From Bombella dulcis (lineage in GTDB: Bacteria > Pseudomonadota > Alphaproteobacteria > Acetobacterales > Acetobacteraceae), in NCBI RefSeq assembly GCF_026385505.1, contig NZ_JANIDV010000001.1, forward strand, positions 496,001-560,000: a DNA stretch of 64,000 bases, read 5' to 3'. The translations under genes and the position numbers were made by a program. This document shows, in pieces, positions 8,008 through 18,496 of this stretch (the stretch's first letter is position 1; each line of letters opens with the position of its first letter). The notes under the pieces are model-generated. The model searched no databases. It was not told where the DNA came from and worked only from the letters and a program-made list of their open reading frames with translations.

Positions 8008-11000
8008 TCAATAATCTATCCCATAAGATAGTCCAATGCTGGAGCCGGGATCATTCTCCGGAGTTGTGAAACCCGTAACCTGTCCTCCCGTGCCGACCGT
8101 CGTGTTCAGCTGAAGCCGTTTTGTAAGATCAACTTTCACCTGGGCCTGAGCCCCTTTGCCTGAAAGCCCCTCCTTGGCCCCAACATAGACGCCTTTCATG
8201 ACATATTTTCCTGCCTCCACACTGGCAGCGCCATTTCCCACACTGTTTCCACCCCCAATGGCAAGATGATCTAGCCCCAAAGCACCCCGCACCTTGCCCA
8301 TCGGATCAAAAGCCGAACCACCACCGATCTGAACAATCGCCAATCCCAAAGAAGCAAGCTGGGTCGATGAAAGAGAACCCCGGTCTGTTCCAAACAGCAG
8401 AATGGAAAGTACCTCATCCCGAGGGAGACTAGGTGTAGAAACAAAATCAATCTTCGGATTGCTGGCGTATCCCTTTACCAGCAGACTGGCCAACGTACCG
8501 TTGGCATTACGATCCGCCCGAAAATCTATTGTCGGATCAAGTTTGTGCGCCGCACTGGCCCCACTGAACCCAACCTGACCACGGGTGAAGTTAAGATTGA
8601 TGCCGGCCAGATTGAAATTACCCCTTTTCAGGTCAATGCCACCCGTCAGAATTGGAGCCGTACTGACACCTCCGATGTGCAATTTACCCTGCATCTCGGC
8701 AAACAGACCATGTCCCCGTACAAAAAGCCGCCCCGGAGATATGAAATCAATATTCAGCCCTACAACCATCTTTGGTTCCATCCTGGGCACCGTCTTCGCC
8801 TGTTCCGATGTTATGATTTCCAGCTGTGGAACCGAGGCAGGCATGGAATCGGGTAGTGTGATGGAGGCTTCCGGCACAGTGATCCCCCCTTCAACATCAA
8901 TCCGTGTCGTCGCCTGCCCATGAATATGCAGACGACTGTCAATCATTTCAGTCAGCATATCACTCTGAATCGGCTGTGCTTTATCCATACTGAAACGGAG
9001 ATCAATCGGAATTCCGGGCTTCAGGACACCAACCATACCCTCCATGCCCAGCGTCCCCTGGCCCGCATGTGCGATAAAGTGATCAATGTTCAAAACATCA
9101 CCTCGGGCCGTAAGCGAACCTTCCATACCACGAAGATGCACCCCGTCAGCATACTGATCAAACAGACCATCATGTAGCTGTATGCTTCCGGTAAGCTGGG
9201 GTTTCTTCACGGAGCCTTTAATCCCCAGATCAAGACTTACCTGTCCTCCGATCCCCATGCCATTCGCACCAAGAAACGCATTGGCTACAGAAAGAACAGC
9301 TCGCCCTCTGGCTGTCAGGTCCATCACTCCCGCAGAAGATAGAGGCACCTTACCCGCAACAAGGAAAGCCACAGGATCCCCAGCCCGTAACTCCGTGCGC
9401 AGTAGAACCTGCTTTCCGTCCATCTCGGCCTGCACATGCAGTTTCCCTGCAGGAAGAGCTTCCGTCTGTTCACTGACAAAACGCAGCCCTGTTCCATCAA
9501 GAACAATCCGCCCTGCTGGAGATGCCATAGTGCCTTTCAGTCTGGCAGTAGCTCCCACTTCACCCATGACATGAAGAGACGGCATGAACGGCTCAGCCAG
9601 AGCTGCTGTTATATGATCCAGGCGAGCGTCCACATTCAGATCAGGTCTGATATCACCATTAAAACTTACCCGACCCGCCATACCATGAGGCGGTCGCAGC
9701 TCGGTCTCCAGATGTTCGATGCCCAGCGTCTGACCATATTTCACGACAGTTGGTACAAGCAGTCGTACGGCATCTCCTTTCAGATCAGCCAGAAGCTTCG
9801 TCAGCTTTACCTTCTGCCCAGGAATATCAACCTGTGCTGCAAGACTGAAATGAGCTGGTGATTTCATTACATGATCAAAAGCCCCATCTGCCTGCACTCC
9901 TAGAGCAGACTGCGTCCCCTTCACAACCGTCTTCAGATTGCCCGTAATCTCATTCGCCTTCAGACCGGAAACCTGGAGAGCCATATCAACCGATGGCTCT
10001 TCCTGGAGATGCTGTATCTCACCTTTCAGGCGCACCATGTTCACAGCATAACCGCCCATATGCAGCTGACCATCAAGCCCCATATTCAGACGATCATGAG
10101 GTGCAGAAGTGACCTCTCCTCTCTGTGAACCCAACAAAGTATGTACCTCCAGCTGGAGATGACCAGATATCGGTCTTCCCATGAGATGGCTGAATCCATC
10201 CAACCGGGCAATCCGCAGTTCCACATCACCGCGTGGGATACGCCGTCCGGCTGGCAGGTCTATATCGGCCTTGCCGTGCAGGTCCTTCCATTCCAGTGCA
10301 TCAAGACTGGCCATCATTTCCCCATCGGCCCTGCGTGCAAAGTCCATATGCATCTTCAGCGGAGAACGATCCAGTATACCCGATATCTTCAGAGTACCCT
10401 GCGGCTGTGATGGAAGATGGGCCAGATCCATATGCAGATCTAATGGGGCTTCCGGGATCGGAACACCTGCATGCACAACACCGAGCTGCCCACCCAGATG
10501 CGTCTGCATGGTGAGATCTGTCGTCGGACCATTCAGACCACTCTCCAGCAGAGCATGACCTCGCAAGGCAGAAGAAAGAACCTTCAGATCAGGCAGAAGC
10601 AGTCTCAGAGAGGCAGACAGAACCTGCTTAGGGTCCAGATCTGCCCTCGCATCCATCTGAAAACCCTTCCCTCCCAGAGAGGCCTGCTTCAGCTGGATCG
10701 TTCCATTTTTCTGTCGTTTCACCTGGACATTCAATGTCCCCTGATCTCCGATCAGGGCCACGGCCTGAACTGGCCCTTCCTTAAGGGCAAAATGTCCATT
10801 CAGAGCAGCATTCATTTCCCCGGAGGTCCATAAAGGCAGAGTGAACCCCCCACCGGCATGGGCGTCTCCCTTCAATTTCTGGCCAATCATAGCCGTCACA
10901 TCCGGGAATCTGTCCACATCCAGTTTCACATGCCCCATCAGAACTGAAGTAAGAGTACCAGATATGCCCAGCCGAATGGCATCATGTTCCAACTGAATCT

Positions 11001-12231
11001 GATACGGTCTACCCGCATGATAGGGCAATACGCTGGCTGTAAGGATGAGAGGAGCAGAAGCTAGGATAGTGGGTGACTTCCCCGGTATTCTGACACCATC
11101 CAGACGAGCTGAAAGAGCAATCCTGCTCTCAGCATCCTTCCCGATACGAGCCTTCTGGAAAGAAGCTTCATCACGAGCAAGAATGGCCTGTAATCCGCCC
11201 TCCTGACCATCGAACCGGACATGCAGATGCCCAACTCCACTATCGGAGGCAGTCATGTCCGCACCATCCAGCTGAATGCTCCCATGCGGATCCAGCATAT
11301 CACCATGTAAAACAGCCGAAAGATCCAATGTCTCCCAAGTGATACCCGACAGAATGGTCATAGGAGGAGCATGGAACGCAAGGGACAGATCATCTTTCAG
11401 ATGAACAAGATCCAGATTACCATTCAGGGCCACTGTTAATGGCTTATCCTGCTGCGTGGCAGCCTTTACATCCAGCTTCACAGACAAAGCCCGATAAGGT
11501 CCCTTCAGGGACATATCAACGACCAGAGGATCCAATATGTTCAGATGCCCCGGAGAACTGGCAAAACCCCGCGCATCCTCATCATAATGAAGCCGCCCCT
11601 CCAACTCGTGCCTTTCTCCTTTTAGATCAAGCAAGAAGTGCGCTGGATGATCCAGCCTCTCAGCTCTCAGTAACAATTGCATAACAGGCATACTGGCAAA
11701 CGACGGCATACTGGTCAGAGCACTCAGACTTTCAAGTGATGCCCTTCCCCCTATCCTCAAACGGGCAGCCTGCCCAAAAACAGTTGGTCCTACCGTCAGA
11801 AAGGAAAGATTCAACCTGTCAACCTGAACACTCCAATCTGGCAACCCCATCGAAGACTTCGTTTGAGTTGTTGGGACTGAAGAGAAAAAAGGATTACGAA
11901 TGTAATCAAGGTAATCAGCAGAAAGATTGCGTATATAGATCTGTTTACGCAGTAGTGCCAAAAGTCCAAGACGAAGACTCGCATCCCGCCCTTCTAACCA
12001 TACACCCTGCGAATCTTTTAGCACCAAATGAGAAAAAGACACATGCCATGGGAGGGTTCCTCTCATCCCTTCGACCTGAACCATGCCATCTGACCATTCT
12101 GGAAGTTTTTGCTCTAGGAATCGCTTCACTGGCCGTAGATTGATACCTACCAGCACTCCAGCCATCAATATACCCAGCCCTCCCAAACAGATAAGACCAT
12201 ACCAACAAAGTCCGTACCTCACTCTCCACAT
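8008..12231 (-). CDS. tamB: TamB-like translocation and assembly module protein (DUF490)
   Basis: A 1407-residue inner-membrane-anchored periplasmic protein. One N-terminal helix (about residues 5-30) is followed by a very long region of repeated beta strands typical of AsmA-like/TamB bridge proteins, and the C-terminal DUF490 domain ends in SIGLSYGIDY. Family members span the periplasm with TamA and help insert outer-membrane proteins or carry lipids outwards. I choose the ATG at 12231, which shares one base with the tamA stop (TGATG) and has GGGGGAG eight bases upstream; an in-frame start 36 bases earlier would only add a non-conserved extension. The pair is clearly one operon. Confidence 0.93.
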   Translation of the reverse strand: MWRVRYGLCWYGLICLGGLGILMAGVLVGINLRPVKRFLEQKLPEWSDGMVQVEGMRGTLPWHVSFSHLVLKDSQGVWLEGRDASLRLGLLALLRKQIYIRNLSADYLDYIRNPFFSSVPTTQTKSSMGLPDWSVQVDRLNLSFLTVGPTVFGQAARLRIGGRASLESLSALTSMPSFASMPVMQLLLRAERLDHPAHFLLDLKGERHELEGRLHYDEDARGFASSPGHLNILDPLVVDMSLKGPYRALSVKLDVKAATQQDKPLTVALNGNLDLVHLKDDLSLAFHAPPMTILSGITWETLDLSAVLHGDMLDPHGSIQLDGADMTASDSGVGHLHVRFDGQEGGLQAILARDEASFQKARIGKDAESRIALSARLDGVRIPGKSPTILASAPLILTASVLPYHAGRPYQIQLEHDAIRLGISGTLTSVLMGHVKLDVDRFPDVTAMIGQKLKGDAHAGGGFTLPLWTSGEMNAALNGHFALKEGPVQAVALIGDQGTLNVQVKRQKNGTIQLKQASLGGKGFQMDARADLDPKQVLSASLRLLLPDLKVLSSALRGHALLESGLNGPTTDLTMQTHLGGQLGVVHAGVPIPEAPLDLHMDLAHLPSQPQGTLKISGILDRSPLKMHMDFARRADGEMMASLDALEWKDLHGKADIDLPAGRRIPRGDVELRIARLDGFSHLMGRPISGHLQLEVHTLLGSQRGEVTSAPHDRLNMGLDGQLHMGGYAVNMVRLKGEIQHLQEEPSVDMALQVSGLKANEITGNLKTVVKGTQSALGVQADGAFDHVMKSPAHFSLAAQVDIPGQKVKLTKLLADLKGDAVRLLVPTVVKYGQTLGIEHLETELRPPHGMAGRVSFNGDIRPDLNVDARLDHITAALAEPFMPSLHVMGEVGATARLKGTMASPAGRIVLDGTGLRFVSEQTEALPAGKLHVQAEMDGKQVLLRTELRAGDPVAFLVAGKVPLSSAGVMDLTARGRAVLSVANAFLGANGMGIGGQVSLDLGIKGSVKKPQLTGSIQLHDGLFDQYADGVHLRGMEGSLTARGDVLNIDHFIAHAGQGTLGMEGMVGVLKPGIPIDLRFSMDKAQPIQSDMLTEMIDSRLHIHGQATTRIDVEGGITVPEASITLPDSMPASVPQLEIITSEQAKTVPRMEPKMVVGLNIDFISPGRLFVRGHGLFAEMQGKLHIGGVSTAPILTGGIDLKRGNFNLAGINLNFTRGQVGFSGASAAHKLDPTIDFRADRNANGTLASLLVKGYASNPKIDFVSTPSLPRDEVLSILLFGTDRGSLSSTQLASLGLAIVQIGGGSAFDPMGKVRGALGLDHLAIGGGNSVGNGAASVEAGKYVMKGVYVGAKEGLSGKGAQAQVKVDLTKRLQLNTTVGTGGQVTGFTTPENDPGSSIGLSYGIDY

Positions 12232-14315
12232 CAGAACGTCTCCCCCAGGCCTAGATAGAGTTCCCACTTGTCACCACGGTTTGGTCTGTTGAGCGGTACG
12301 GCTACATCCAGACGTACAGGACCAATAGGTGTAAAATAACGCACTCCTCCCCCACACCCTACTCGCAACTTCCCGTGACCGGGCATGGAATTTGAACTGA
12401 CCTGTCCAGCATCTGCAAAGGCAGCCAGACCAAAATTTTTCGGCAGACGCTGACGGAACTCGACCGTCCCGGCATCCATGGATGTTCCACCTATGGCGTA
12501 TTTTGTCGTCCCGTATTGCGGTCCAACACCCTGGTAGCGAAAACCACGTACAGACCCGGGACCACCCGCATAAAGCCGCTGATCCGGAGGAAGATTCCAC
12601 GTAGATGCCCCCTGAATTGACCCCACCATGACACGCAGGGCAATGACGCTATACCCCGGCCTGCTCCATCCTAAATGGGTCAGATCAAAATAGGTGGAAG
12701 CCTGCCCATTCATAGGAATAAAAAATGACGTTTTATGTTCCAGTGAAACGGAAGGCGTTATGCCCAGCGTCATGCGGAAACCATGTGTGGCCGGTTCGAT
12801 CGGACTAGCCCGATGTGTCCCGTCGTAATCCAGTCGGATGGGAACAGAAGCAATAAAATATTCAGCCTTACGTCCAAACTGACGAATATGTTCCTGCTCC
12901 AAAGTCGCACCGACACTACCGGAAAAATCTTTCCACAACGGACGCGATATATGTCCCTGAACCAGAAAAGCCGTCTGATGATAGGAGTAAAGCAGCTGCC
13001 TGACAGCCTCAATACGAAGATCCAGTGTCTGACTGCGCTTCATGAAATCTGGTTTCATGAAATCCACATAGCCGTCATAACCCAGCCCCTGCTGTGCCGT
13101 TCCTCCAAGCCCTGTTGCCATGGCAGAAACACGTAGCTGCTCACCACGTCCCAGCAGATTCCTGTGCATCCATGACACACCAGCCCGGCCACCAAGATCA
13201 GTTGAATAACCAACATCTCCTGTTACACGATGACGCTTGCCTTCAGTGAAATCAAAATCAATCGGCAAGGCCCCATCTGTACCAGCAGGCGGCGTAACCA
13301 CTTTCTGATCCTTCCTCCCTTTGCCGGAAGTTCCTTTCTGGGAGCCTGGCAAAGGTAAGACCTTGTCTCCATTATGCTGCACAACCGTCGCAAAGAGACC
13401 TGTCCCACCCAGATCAAGGCGGGCCTGCTCAATAACGGATGGCTGATAAAGCTGCCCCTCTCTAAGCAGCATCCGTTGCCGCACATAATCGGCCTTTACC
13501 CGCTTCAACCCATTTAATACCACAGGGCCAATGACCAGCTTGGCCCCCCGCTTGACCCTTATCTGAACATCAATCTTCCTGTCTTCTGGATGGAGAATGG
13601 CCTGAGGCGTCTGCACGTCTGAAAGGCCATAACCTTCTTCCTGAAGACAGGTCAGCAGCCGCCCCTGCATAGCCAGCACATCAGCCGCAATGGCAGGTGC
13701 CCCTTCTTTCAGTCCCAGACTGTTGCGCTCTTCCTCGGAAAGAACCAGTGCATTCCTGACCACTGAGCTGGCAGATGTCTGCCCAGTAGTAGATACGACC
13801 CCGGCTTCAGGAGCTATAATGATCCGTCCAATGGTGAACCGCTCTCCCAGAACAGCCCCCAGATGAATACGTACCGTCTCCCCGGACTTCACCGCTGAAA
13901 GAAAGCTGGCAAGATCAGCAGCATGACCATCAATGGTCCTGCCTGCTGCCTCCACCTTGATGATAGCGTGCCCCCCATAATAGCCCTGCGACTGTAACGC
14001 CCCCTGTAGACGGTCATAATCTGACCTGATACGCCCTGCCAGAGCATAAGGTCCTACCTTCTGAGTAGTCTGAAGACTAGTAAGCTGCGATGCCGCCGTC
14101 ATACTGTCATTGACACCCTTATCATCTGTCGGATCGACATTCGTGGCATAGGATACGGCATGCCGCACAAGCTCATGCACGACCGGCATGTCGCCATCCT
14201 CACCCCATACCGGCACAATATCCCAGCCTAAAACGCCCACACAGAGCAGAAGCTTTGCCAGACGGCCTGACTGTTTCCCCAACCTCTCTACCAAACGACA
14301 CCCGCTATATTCCAC
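12231..14315 (-). CDS. tamA: TamA-like outer membrane assembly protein (Omp85 family)
   Basis: The 694-residue product has an N-terminal hydrophobic segment (about residues 18-36) that may be a signal peptide. POTRA-type domains follow to about residue 330, including a conserved turn near LNGLKRVKADYVRQR. The C-terminal 16-stranded barrel region contains YAGGPGSVRGFRYQGVGP, the RGF motif typical of Omp85 proteins, and a final aromatic residue (GLGETF). It is partnered by the overlapping tamB. The start at 14315 is the first of the frame; the extension before the signal-like segment is charged and could be trimmed. It is divergent from plsC over ~190 bases with no recognisable operator. Confidence 0.93.
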   Translation of the reverse strand: MEYSGCRLVERLGKQSGRLAKLLLCVGVLGWDIVPVWGEDGDMPVVHELVRHAVSYATNVDPTDDKGVNDSMTAASQLTSLQTTQKVGPYALAGRIRSDYDRLQGALQSQGYYGGHAIIKVEAAGRTIDGHAADLASFLSAVKSGETVRIHLGAVLGERFTIGRIIIAPEAGVVSTTGQTSASSVVRNALVLSEEERNSLGLKEGAPAIAADVLAMQGRLLTCLQEEGYGLSDVQTPQAILHPEDRKIDVQIRVKRGAKLVIGPVVLNGLKRVKADYVRQRMLLREGQLYQPSVIEQARLDLGGTGLFATVVQHNGDKVLPLPGSQKGTSGKGRKDQKVVTPPAGTDGALPIDFDFTEGKRHRVTGDVGYSTDLGGRAGVSWMHRNLLGRGEQLRVSAMATGLGGTAQQGLGYDGYVDFMKPDFMKRSQTLDLRIEAVRQLLYSYHQTAFLVQGHISRPLWKDFSGSVGATLEQEHIRQFGRKAEYFIASVPIRLDYDGTHRASPIEPATHGFRMTLGITPSVSLEHKTSFFIPMNGQASTYFDLTHLGWSRPGYSVIALRVMVGSIQGASTWNLPPDQRLYAGGPGSVRGFRYQGVGPQYGTTKYAIGGTSMDAGTVEFRQRLPKNFGLAAFADAGQVSSNSMPGHGKLRVGCGGGVRYFTPIGPVRLDVAVPLNRPNRGDKWELYLGLGETF

Positions 14316-14502
14316 GTCCGTTCCTAGGCCCTCTGCTTCATGATCCAGCCCCCCGACCTCTATCCCTTATGGCAGAGCATTTCGTCTTAAAAAAGTTTCC
14401 GTTCTGTTATTTATAACCATTCCCATCCGTCCATATTGGAAGATCGCCCCATCCTGCTGATAAGGATTGTCTCCCTTGCTTAAAAGGCTTATTTACCCAG
14501 CT

Positions 14503-15435
14503 ATGTCCGCTGCAAAACCTCATCCAACCGGAAAACAAAACAATAACCGGCCAATTTTTGACCCAGATCGTCTTTTTACTGAAGACGAAGGTACCTCTCA
14601 GGATACATTCCTCGACCGCCTACGGGCGCGCCTGAGGGCCGGTGCCCTGTTGAGCTGGGCTGTCGCTGGCATCGTAGGACAGGGAGCTTGCCTGCTCGTG
14701 CCCGGTAAAATGTACCGCCGCTTTCCTCTCTTTTTCTGGAGTATAGCCTGCCGTATCCTCCACATAAAAGTCCGTACGATTGGTGAGCCTGCTGGATCAT
14801 TGACCCCACGCCCGGATGGGCGGCGTGTCATTTACGTTGCCAATCACTGTTCATGGCTAGACGTGCTGGTTCTAGGTAAAATTCTCCCAGCATCTTTCAT
14901 CGCCAAACAAGAAGTGCGCCACTGGCCTGTCATTGGTTATCTGACTTTTCTAGGACGAACTATTTACATCAATCGTAATCGTCAAGAATCCAGCCAGGAT
15001 GTTCAGGAGATTATTGAGCAGTTGCGCAAGGGATATGATATTGTCTTCTTCCCTGAGGGGACAACATCTAAAGGGAATGGAATGCTTCCTTTCATGTCGT
15101 CGCTTTTCGCCATAGCCAAACCTGTCCGTCGCCGTGGCGACCCTGCGCCAGACGGGCATCCAGCCTGCATTGTCCAGCCTATAACCATTACCTATGACCG
15201 CCTGGAAGGGCTACCTGTCGGACGGCATCACCGCTCCTTCGTCTTCTCATGGTTTGGTGATATGAATTTTGGCCCCCACCTGATGCAGTTAGGCAAATGG
15301 CACTCCATGCGAGCAACCGTTATGTATCACCCACCAATCGTGCCAGAGGACTACCCCTCCCGCAAGGCACTTTCCAATGCAGCACGAAGCATCATTGAAC
15401 AGGGGCATGACACCCTGCGACAGAACCGCCTGTAA
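14503..15435 (+). CDS. plsC: 1-acyl-sn-glycerol-3-phosphate acyltransferase family protein
   Basis: A membrane acyltransferase of phospholipid synthesis. The catalytic HX4D motif reads NHCSWLD at about residues 114-120, and the phosphate-binding motif FPEGTTSKGNG begins near residue 184. A hydrophobic helix around LLSWAVAGIVGQGA comes first. The usual family length is 240-300, so the first ~40 residues are an extra polar tail. The frame can also begin at TTG 14467, which has AAGGA directly before it but too close; ATG 14503 has no strong ribosome site, so the start is uncertain. It leads the miaB-phoH-ybeY-ybeX group but is separated from miaB by 66 bases. Confidence 0.9.
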   Translation: MSAAKPHPTGKQNNNRPIFDPDRLFTEDEGTSQDTFLDRLRARLRAGALLSWAVAGIVGQGACLLVPGKMYRRFPLFFWSIACRILHIKVRTIGEPAGSLTPRPDGRRVIYVANHCSWLDVLVLGKILPASFIAKQEVRHWPVIGYLTFLGRTIYINRNRQESSQDVQEIIEQLRKGYDIVFFPEGTTSKGNGMLPFMSSLFAIAKPVRRRGDPAPDGHPACIVQPITITYDRLEGLPVGRHHRSFVFSWFGDMNFGPHLMQLGKWHSMRATVMYHPPIVPEDYPSRKALSNAARSIIEQGHDTLRQNRL

Positions 15436-15501
15436 CATCTCCTGATCATGCCCACTTCCGGAACCACCCCCTCCATAAACGGATAACTTGTCATAATCAC
15501 C

Positions 15502-16887
15502 ATGCCAGAACAGATTTCTTTCTCTCCGTCACGCGGCCTGCACATCATCACATGGGGATGCCAGATGAATGTCTATGACAGCGCACGCATGGCGGATGTT
15601 CTGCGCCCCCTTGGTTACAGCCCCGTTGATCTGCCCGACAATGCGGATATGATCATTCTCAACACCTGCCATATCCGTGAACGTGCTGCCGAGAAGGTTT
15701 TCTCTGAACTCGGGCGACTGCGTCAGATCCGTGAAGCCCGTAAACTGGAGGGAAAAGCAACCCTCATTGCCGTGGCTGGATGTGTCGCACAGGCCGAAGG
15801 CAAAGAGCTGCTGGCCCGTGCCCCTTATGTAGATCTTGTTCTGGGGCCTCAGACTTACCACCGCCTGCCAGAAATGGTTGCCCGCATTGCCCGGGCTGGT
15901 GGCAACGTCATAGATACGGATTTCCCTGTTGAATCCAAGTTCGACCTCCTCCCGGAAGAAGCTGCTCCCCAGAATGAGGGTAACCTGACAGCCTTTCTCA
16001 CCATTCAGGAGGGATGTGACAAATTCTGCTCCTTCTGTGTAGTACCTTACACACGAGGAGCTGAAACAAGCCGCCCGGTAGAATCCATCCTTGCTGAAGC
16101 AGAGCGGCTTGTTGCCAGCGGTGTCAAAGAAATCACCCTACTGGGACAGAATGTAAATGCCTATCACGGCGACTGGAAAGACGGCACAGCCAGCCTGCCA
16201 AAACTTGCAGCCATCCTTCATGAGACAATTCCAGACCTAAAAAGACTGCGCTACATCACCTCCCACCCACGGGACATGGAACAGGCCCTGATTGATGCCC
16301 ACAGAGACAATCCCATTTTCATGCCTTATCTCCACCTACCGGTCCAGAGTGGATCAGACAAAGTTCTGAAAGCCATGAACAGGGGGCACACGGCCGATGA
16401 ATATCGGGACATCATCCGCCGCCTGCGAGCAGTTCGCTCCGATATTGCCCTGACATCGGACTTCATTGTGGGGCACCCTGGTGAAACTGACGAAGATTTT
16501 GAAGCAACCATGCAGCTGGTGCGGGACATCCGTTTCGCCAGTGCTTACAGCTTCAAATATTCACAACGCCCGGGAACGCCTGCCGCTGGGCAGCCTTTCC
16601 AGGTAGCCGAGGATGTCAAGGAGAAGCGACTGGCCGTCTTGCAGGCTCTCCTCCGGGAGCAGCAGGATGCATTCAATGCTTCTCTTGTCGGAACAGTTCA
16701 GGATATTTTGGTCACAGGAATCGGTCGTAAGCCGGGACAGCTGAACGGACGGTCCCCTTATCTTCAGCCCGTTCACTTTGATGGAGATCCATCCCTGATC
16801 GGGCAGATCATCAGGGTTCATATTACGGCTCCCTTTACCAATTCCCTCGGTGGTCACCTCTATGAACAGGAAGGCACAGCCGTTTGA
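15502..16887 (+). CDS. miaB: tRNA-2-methylthio-N6-dimethylallyladenosine synthase
   Basis: A radical-SAM methylthiotransferase that adds the 2-methylthio group at A37 of tRNAs reading U-starting codons. In 461 residues it shows the N-terminal UPF0004 domain with iron-sulfur cysteines at 20, 56 and about 93 ([23 protein letters not shown]), the radical-SAM CxxxCxxC in [10 protein letters not shown] at about 173-180, and a C-terminal TRAM domain. The cytosolic enzyme carries two 4Fe-4S clusters. The TTGA overlap at its end contains the start of phoH, so the two are translationally coupled. Confidence 0.96.
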   Translation: MPEQISFSPSRGLHIITWGCQMNVYDSARMADVLRPLGYSPVDLPDNADMIILNTCHIRERAAEKVFSELGRLRQIREARKLEGKATLIAVAGCVAQAEGKELLARAPYVDLVLGPQTYHRLPEMVARIARAGGNVIDTDFPVESKFDLLPEEAAPQNEGNLTAFLTIQEGCDKFCSFCVVPYTRGAETSRPVESILAEAERLVASGVKEITLLGQNVNAYHGDWKDGTASLPKLAAILHETIPDLKRLRYITSHPRDMEQALIDAHRDNPIFMPYLHLPVQSGSDKVLKAMNRGHTADEYRDIIRRLRAVRSDIALTSDFIVGHPGETDEDFEATMQLVRDIRFASAYSFKYSQRPGTPAAGQPFQVAEDVKEKRLAVLQALLREQQDAFNASLVGTVQDILVTGIGRKPGQLNGRSPYLQPVHFDGDPSLIGQIIRVHITAPFTNSLGGHLYEQEGTAV

Positions 16888-17987
16888 GCCGTTCTCCTCG
16901 AACTCCCTTTTCTTCCGGTCAGGAAGGACATCGCACAACAACCCTCCGTTTTGAGGATAATCACCGTTTACAGAAAGTTCTCGGCGATCATGACCGTCAT
17001 CTCATCCGCCTGGAGCAGGGAACAGGAACACGTCTGGTCTGTCGAGGGAACCGTGTAGCCATCTCTGGTGAAACGGAGGCCGTAAACAGGGCACAGGCCG
17101 TACTTCAGGCCCTTTACCAGCAGGCCAGTAAAGGGATGCCTGTTGATGGTGACCAGGTTGACGGTGTCATTCGCCTGACAGCCCTTCCATCTCACCACCG
17201 CACTCCACGATCTTTCTCCGCAGAAGAAATGGCTCCTCCCATGGATTCTTCCTCTCTGGACAATCTTCCGCACATCCAGACAAAACGTGGAGCCATCGCG
17301 CCCCGTTCTCCCGGACAGAGTACCTACATGAAGTCCCTGGCTAACAGGGAGCTTGTCTTCGGTATTGGCCCTGCGGGGACAGGAAAGACCTATCTGGCCG
17401 TGGCGCAGGCCGTTGCCATGTTTCAGGCGGGACAGGTCGACAGGATTATCCTGTCCCGCCCCGCCGTTGAGGCTGGGGAACGCCTCGGCTTCCTGCCGGG
17501 AGACATGAGGGAAAAAATCGACCCCTATCTCCGCCCCCTTTATGATGCGCTTCATGACATGATGCCCGGCGATCAGGTATCCCGTCGTATGGCCAGTGGA
17601 GAAATTGAAGTCGCCCCTCTCGCCTTCATGCGTGGCCGGACGCTTGGACATGCCTACGTCATTCTTGACGAGGCTCAGAATACCACTCCTGCCCAGATGA
17701 AGATGTTTCTCACACGCATGGGAGCGGGCACACGCATGGCCGTCACTGGTGATTTAAGCCAGATTGACCTTCCCCGTGGAGTAACATCCGGTCTGAAAGA
17801 CGCTGTAGCCACACTGGAAGGCGTCAAGGGAATTTCTGTCTGTTCCCTTACCGCAGCTGATGTTGTCCGGCATCCCCTTGTCGCCCGCATTGTCGAGGCT
17901 TACGATCAGCAGGCTGTCGACGTAACACCTGACCATCATCACCCCTACCGGACCCATCATGAAACGCCCTACCACCCCTCACGCTGA
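16884..17987 (+). CDS. phoH: PhoH-like ATPase, TTG start
   Basis: A 367-residue PhoH/YbeZ protein. An N-terminal KH-like RNA-binding region (residues ~25-85) is followed by the P-loop ATPase: Walker A GPAGTGKT at about 162-169, a Walker B-like VILDEAQN, and the [10 protein letters not shown] motif. It works with YbeY in RNA processing and ribosome-linked metabolism in the organisms studied. The start is TTG at 16884, sharing four bases (TTGA) with the miaB stop. The last 29 bases overlap ybeY. Gene order miaB-phoH-ybeY-ybeX is the widespread bacterial one. Confidence 0.94.
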   Translation: MSRSPRTPFSSGQEGHRTTTLRFEDNHRLQKVLGDHDRHLIRLEQGTGTRLVCRGNRVAISGETEAVNRAQAVLQALYQQASKGMPVDGDQVDGVIRLTALPSHHRTPRSFSAEEMAPPMDSSSLDNLPHIQTKRGAIAPRSPGQSTYMKSLANRELVFGIGPAGTGKTYLAVAQAVAMFQAGQVDRIILSRPAVEAGERLGFLPGDMREKIDPYLRPLYDALHDMMPGDQVSRRMASGEIEVAPLAFMRGRTLGHAYVILDEAQNTTPAQMKMFLTRMGAGTRMAVTGDLSQIDLPRGVTSGLKDAVATLEGVKGISVCSLTAADVVRHPLVARIVEAYDQQAVDVTPDHHHPYRTHHETPYHPSR

Positions 17988-18447
17988 GGTTCTGATTTCC
18001 GATCCACGCTGGCGGGCAACGCTGGGAAATGTGGAACGACTTGTTCAACAGGCATGCCGGATGACCCAGCGTCATGGGCATATTTTCTCAGATAATGCAC
18101 CGGGGCCTTCCTTCGTTTTTACCGACAACCGACACATCAAAAAGCTCAATTCCCAGTTCAGAGGGAAGAACAAGCCAACCAATGTTCTGACTTTTGAACC
18201 TCCAGCCCCCATGCTGGGGGGAGACATCATCCTCGCCTATCAGACCGTGCAGCGTGAAGCCAGACAGGTGCACAAGAGCCTCCGGGCGCATACGGTTCAT
18301 CTAATCGTGCATGGCCTTCTACACCTTGCAGGTCACGATCACCACCATCCTGGAGAAGCCCAGCGAATGGAAGGACTGGAAACATTTATCCTACGAAGGA
18401 TGGGGTTTGCTGACCCATGGAAATCACGCCCCTGCATCTCCAACTGA
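17959..18447 (+). CDS. ybeY: Endoribonuclease YbeY, rRNA maturation factor
   Basis: A zinc-dependent protein of 162 residues needed for 16S rRNA 3' maturation and ribosome quality control. The zinc motif HGLLHLAGHDH at about residues 117-127 gives the three histidine ligands (H3xH5xH). Upstream, FRGKNKPTNVLTF matches the family's conserved substrate-side loop. Its first 29 bases lie inside phoH in another frame, which points to coupled translation. Length is typical. Confidence 0.94.
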   Translation: MKRPTTPHAEVLISDPRWRATLGNVERLVQQACRMTQRHGHIFSDNAPGPSFVFTDNRHIKKLNSQFRGKNKPTNVLTFEPPAPMLGGDIILAYQTVQREARQVHKSLRAHTVHLIVHGLLHLAGHDHHHPGEAQRMEGLETFILRRMGFADPWKSRPCISN

Positions 18448-18496
18448 AACAGCCACCCCCTTACTACTGTCCATCAACAGGAACCTCTCTTTCCCA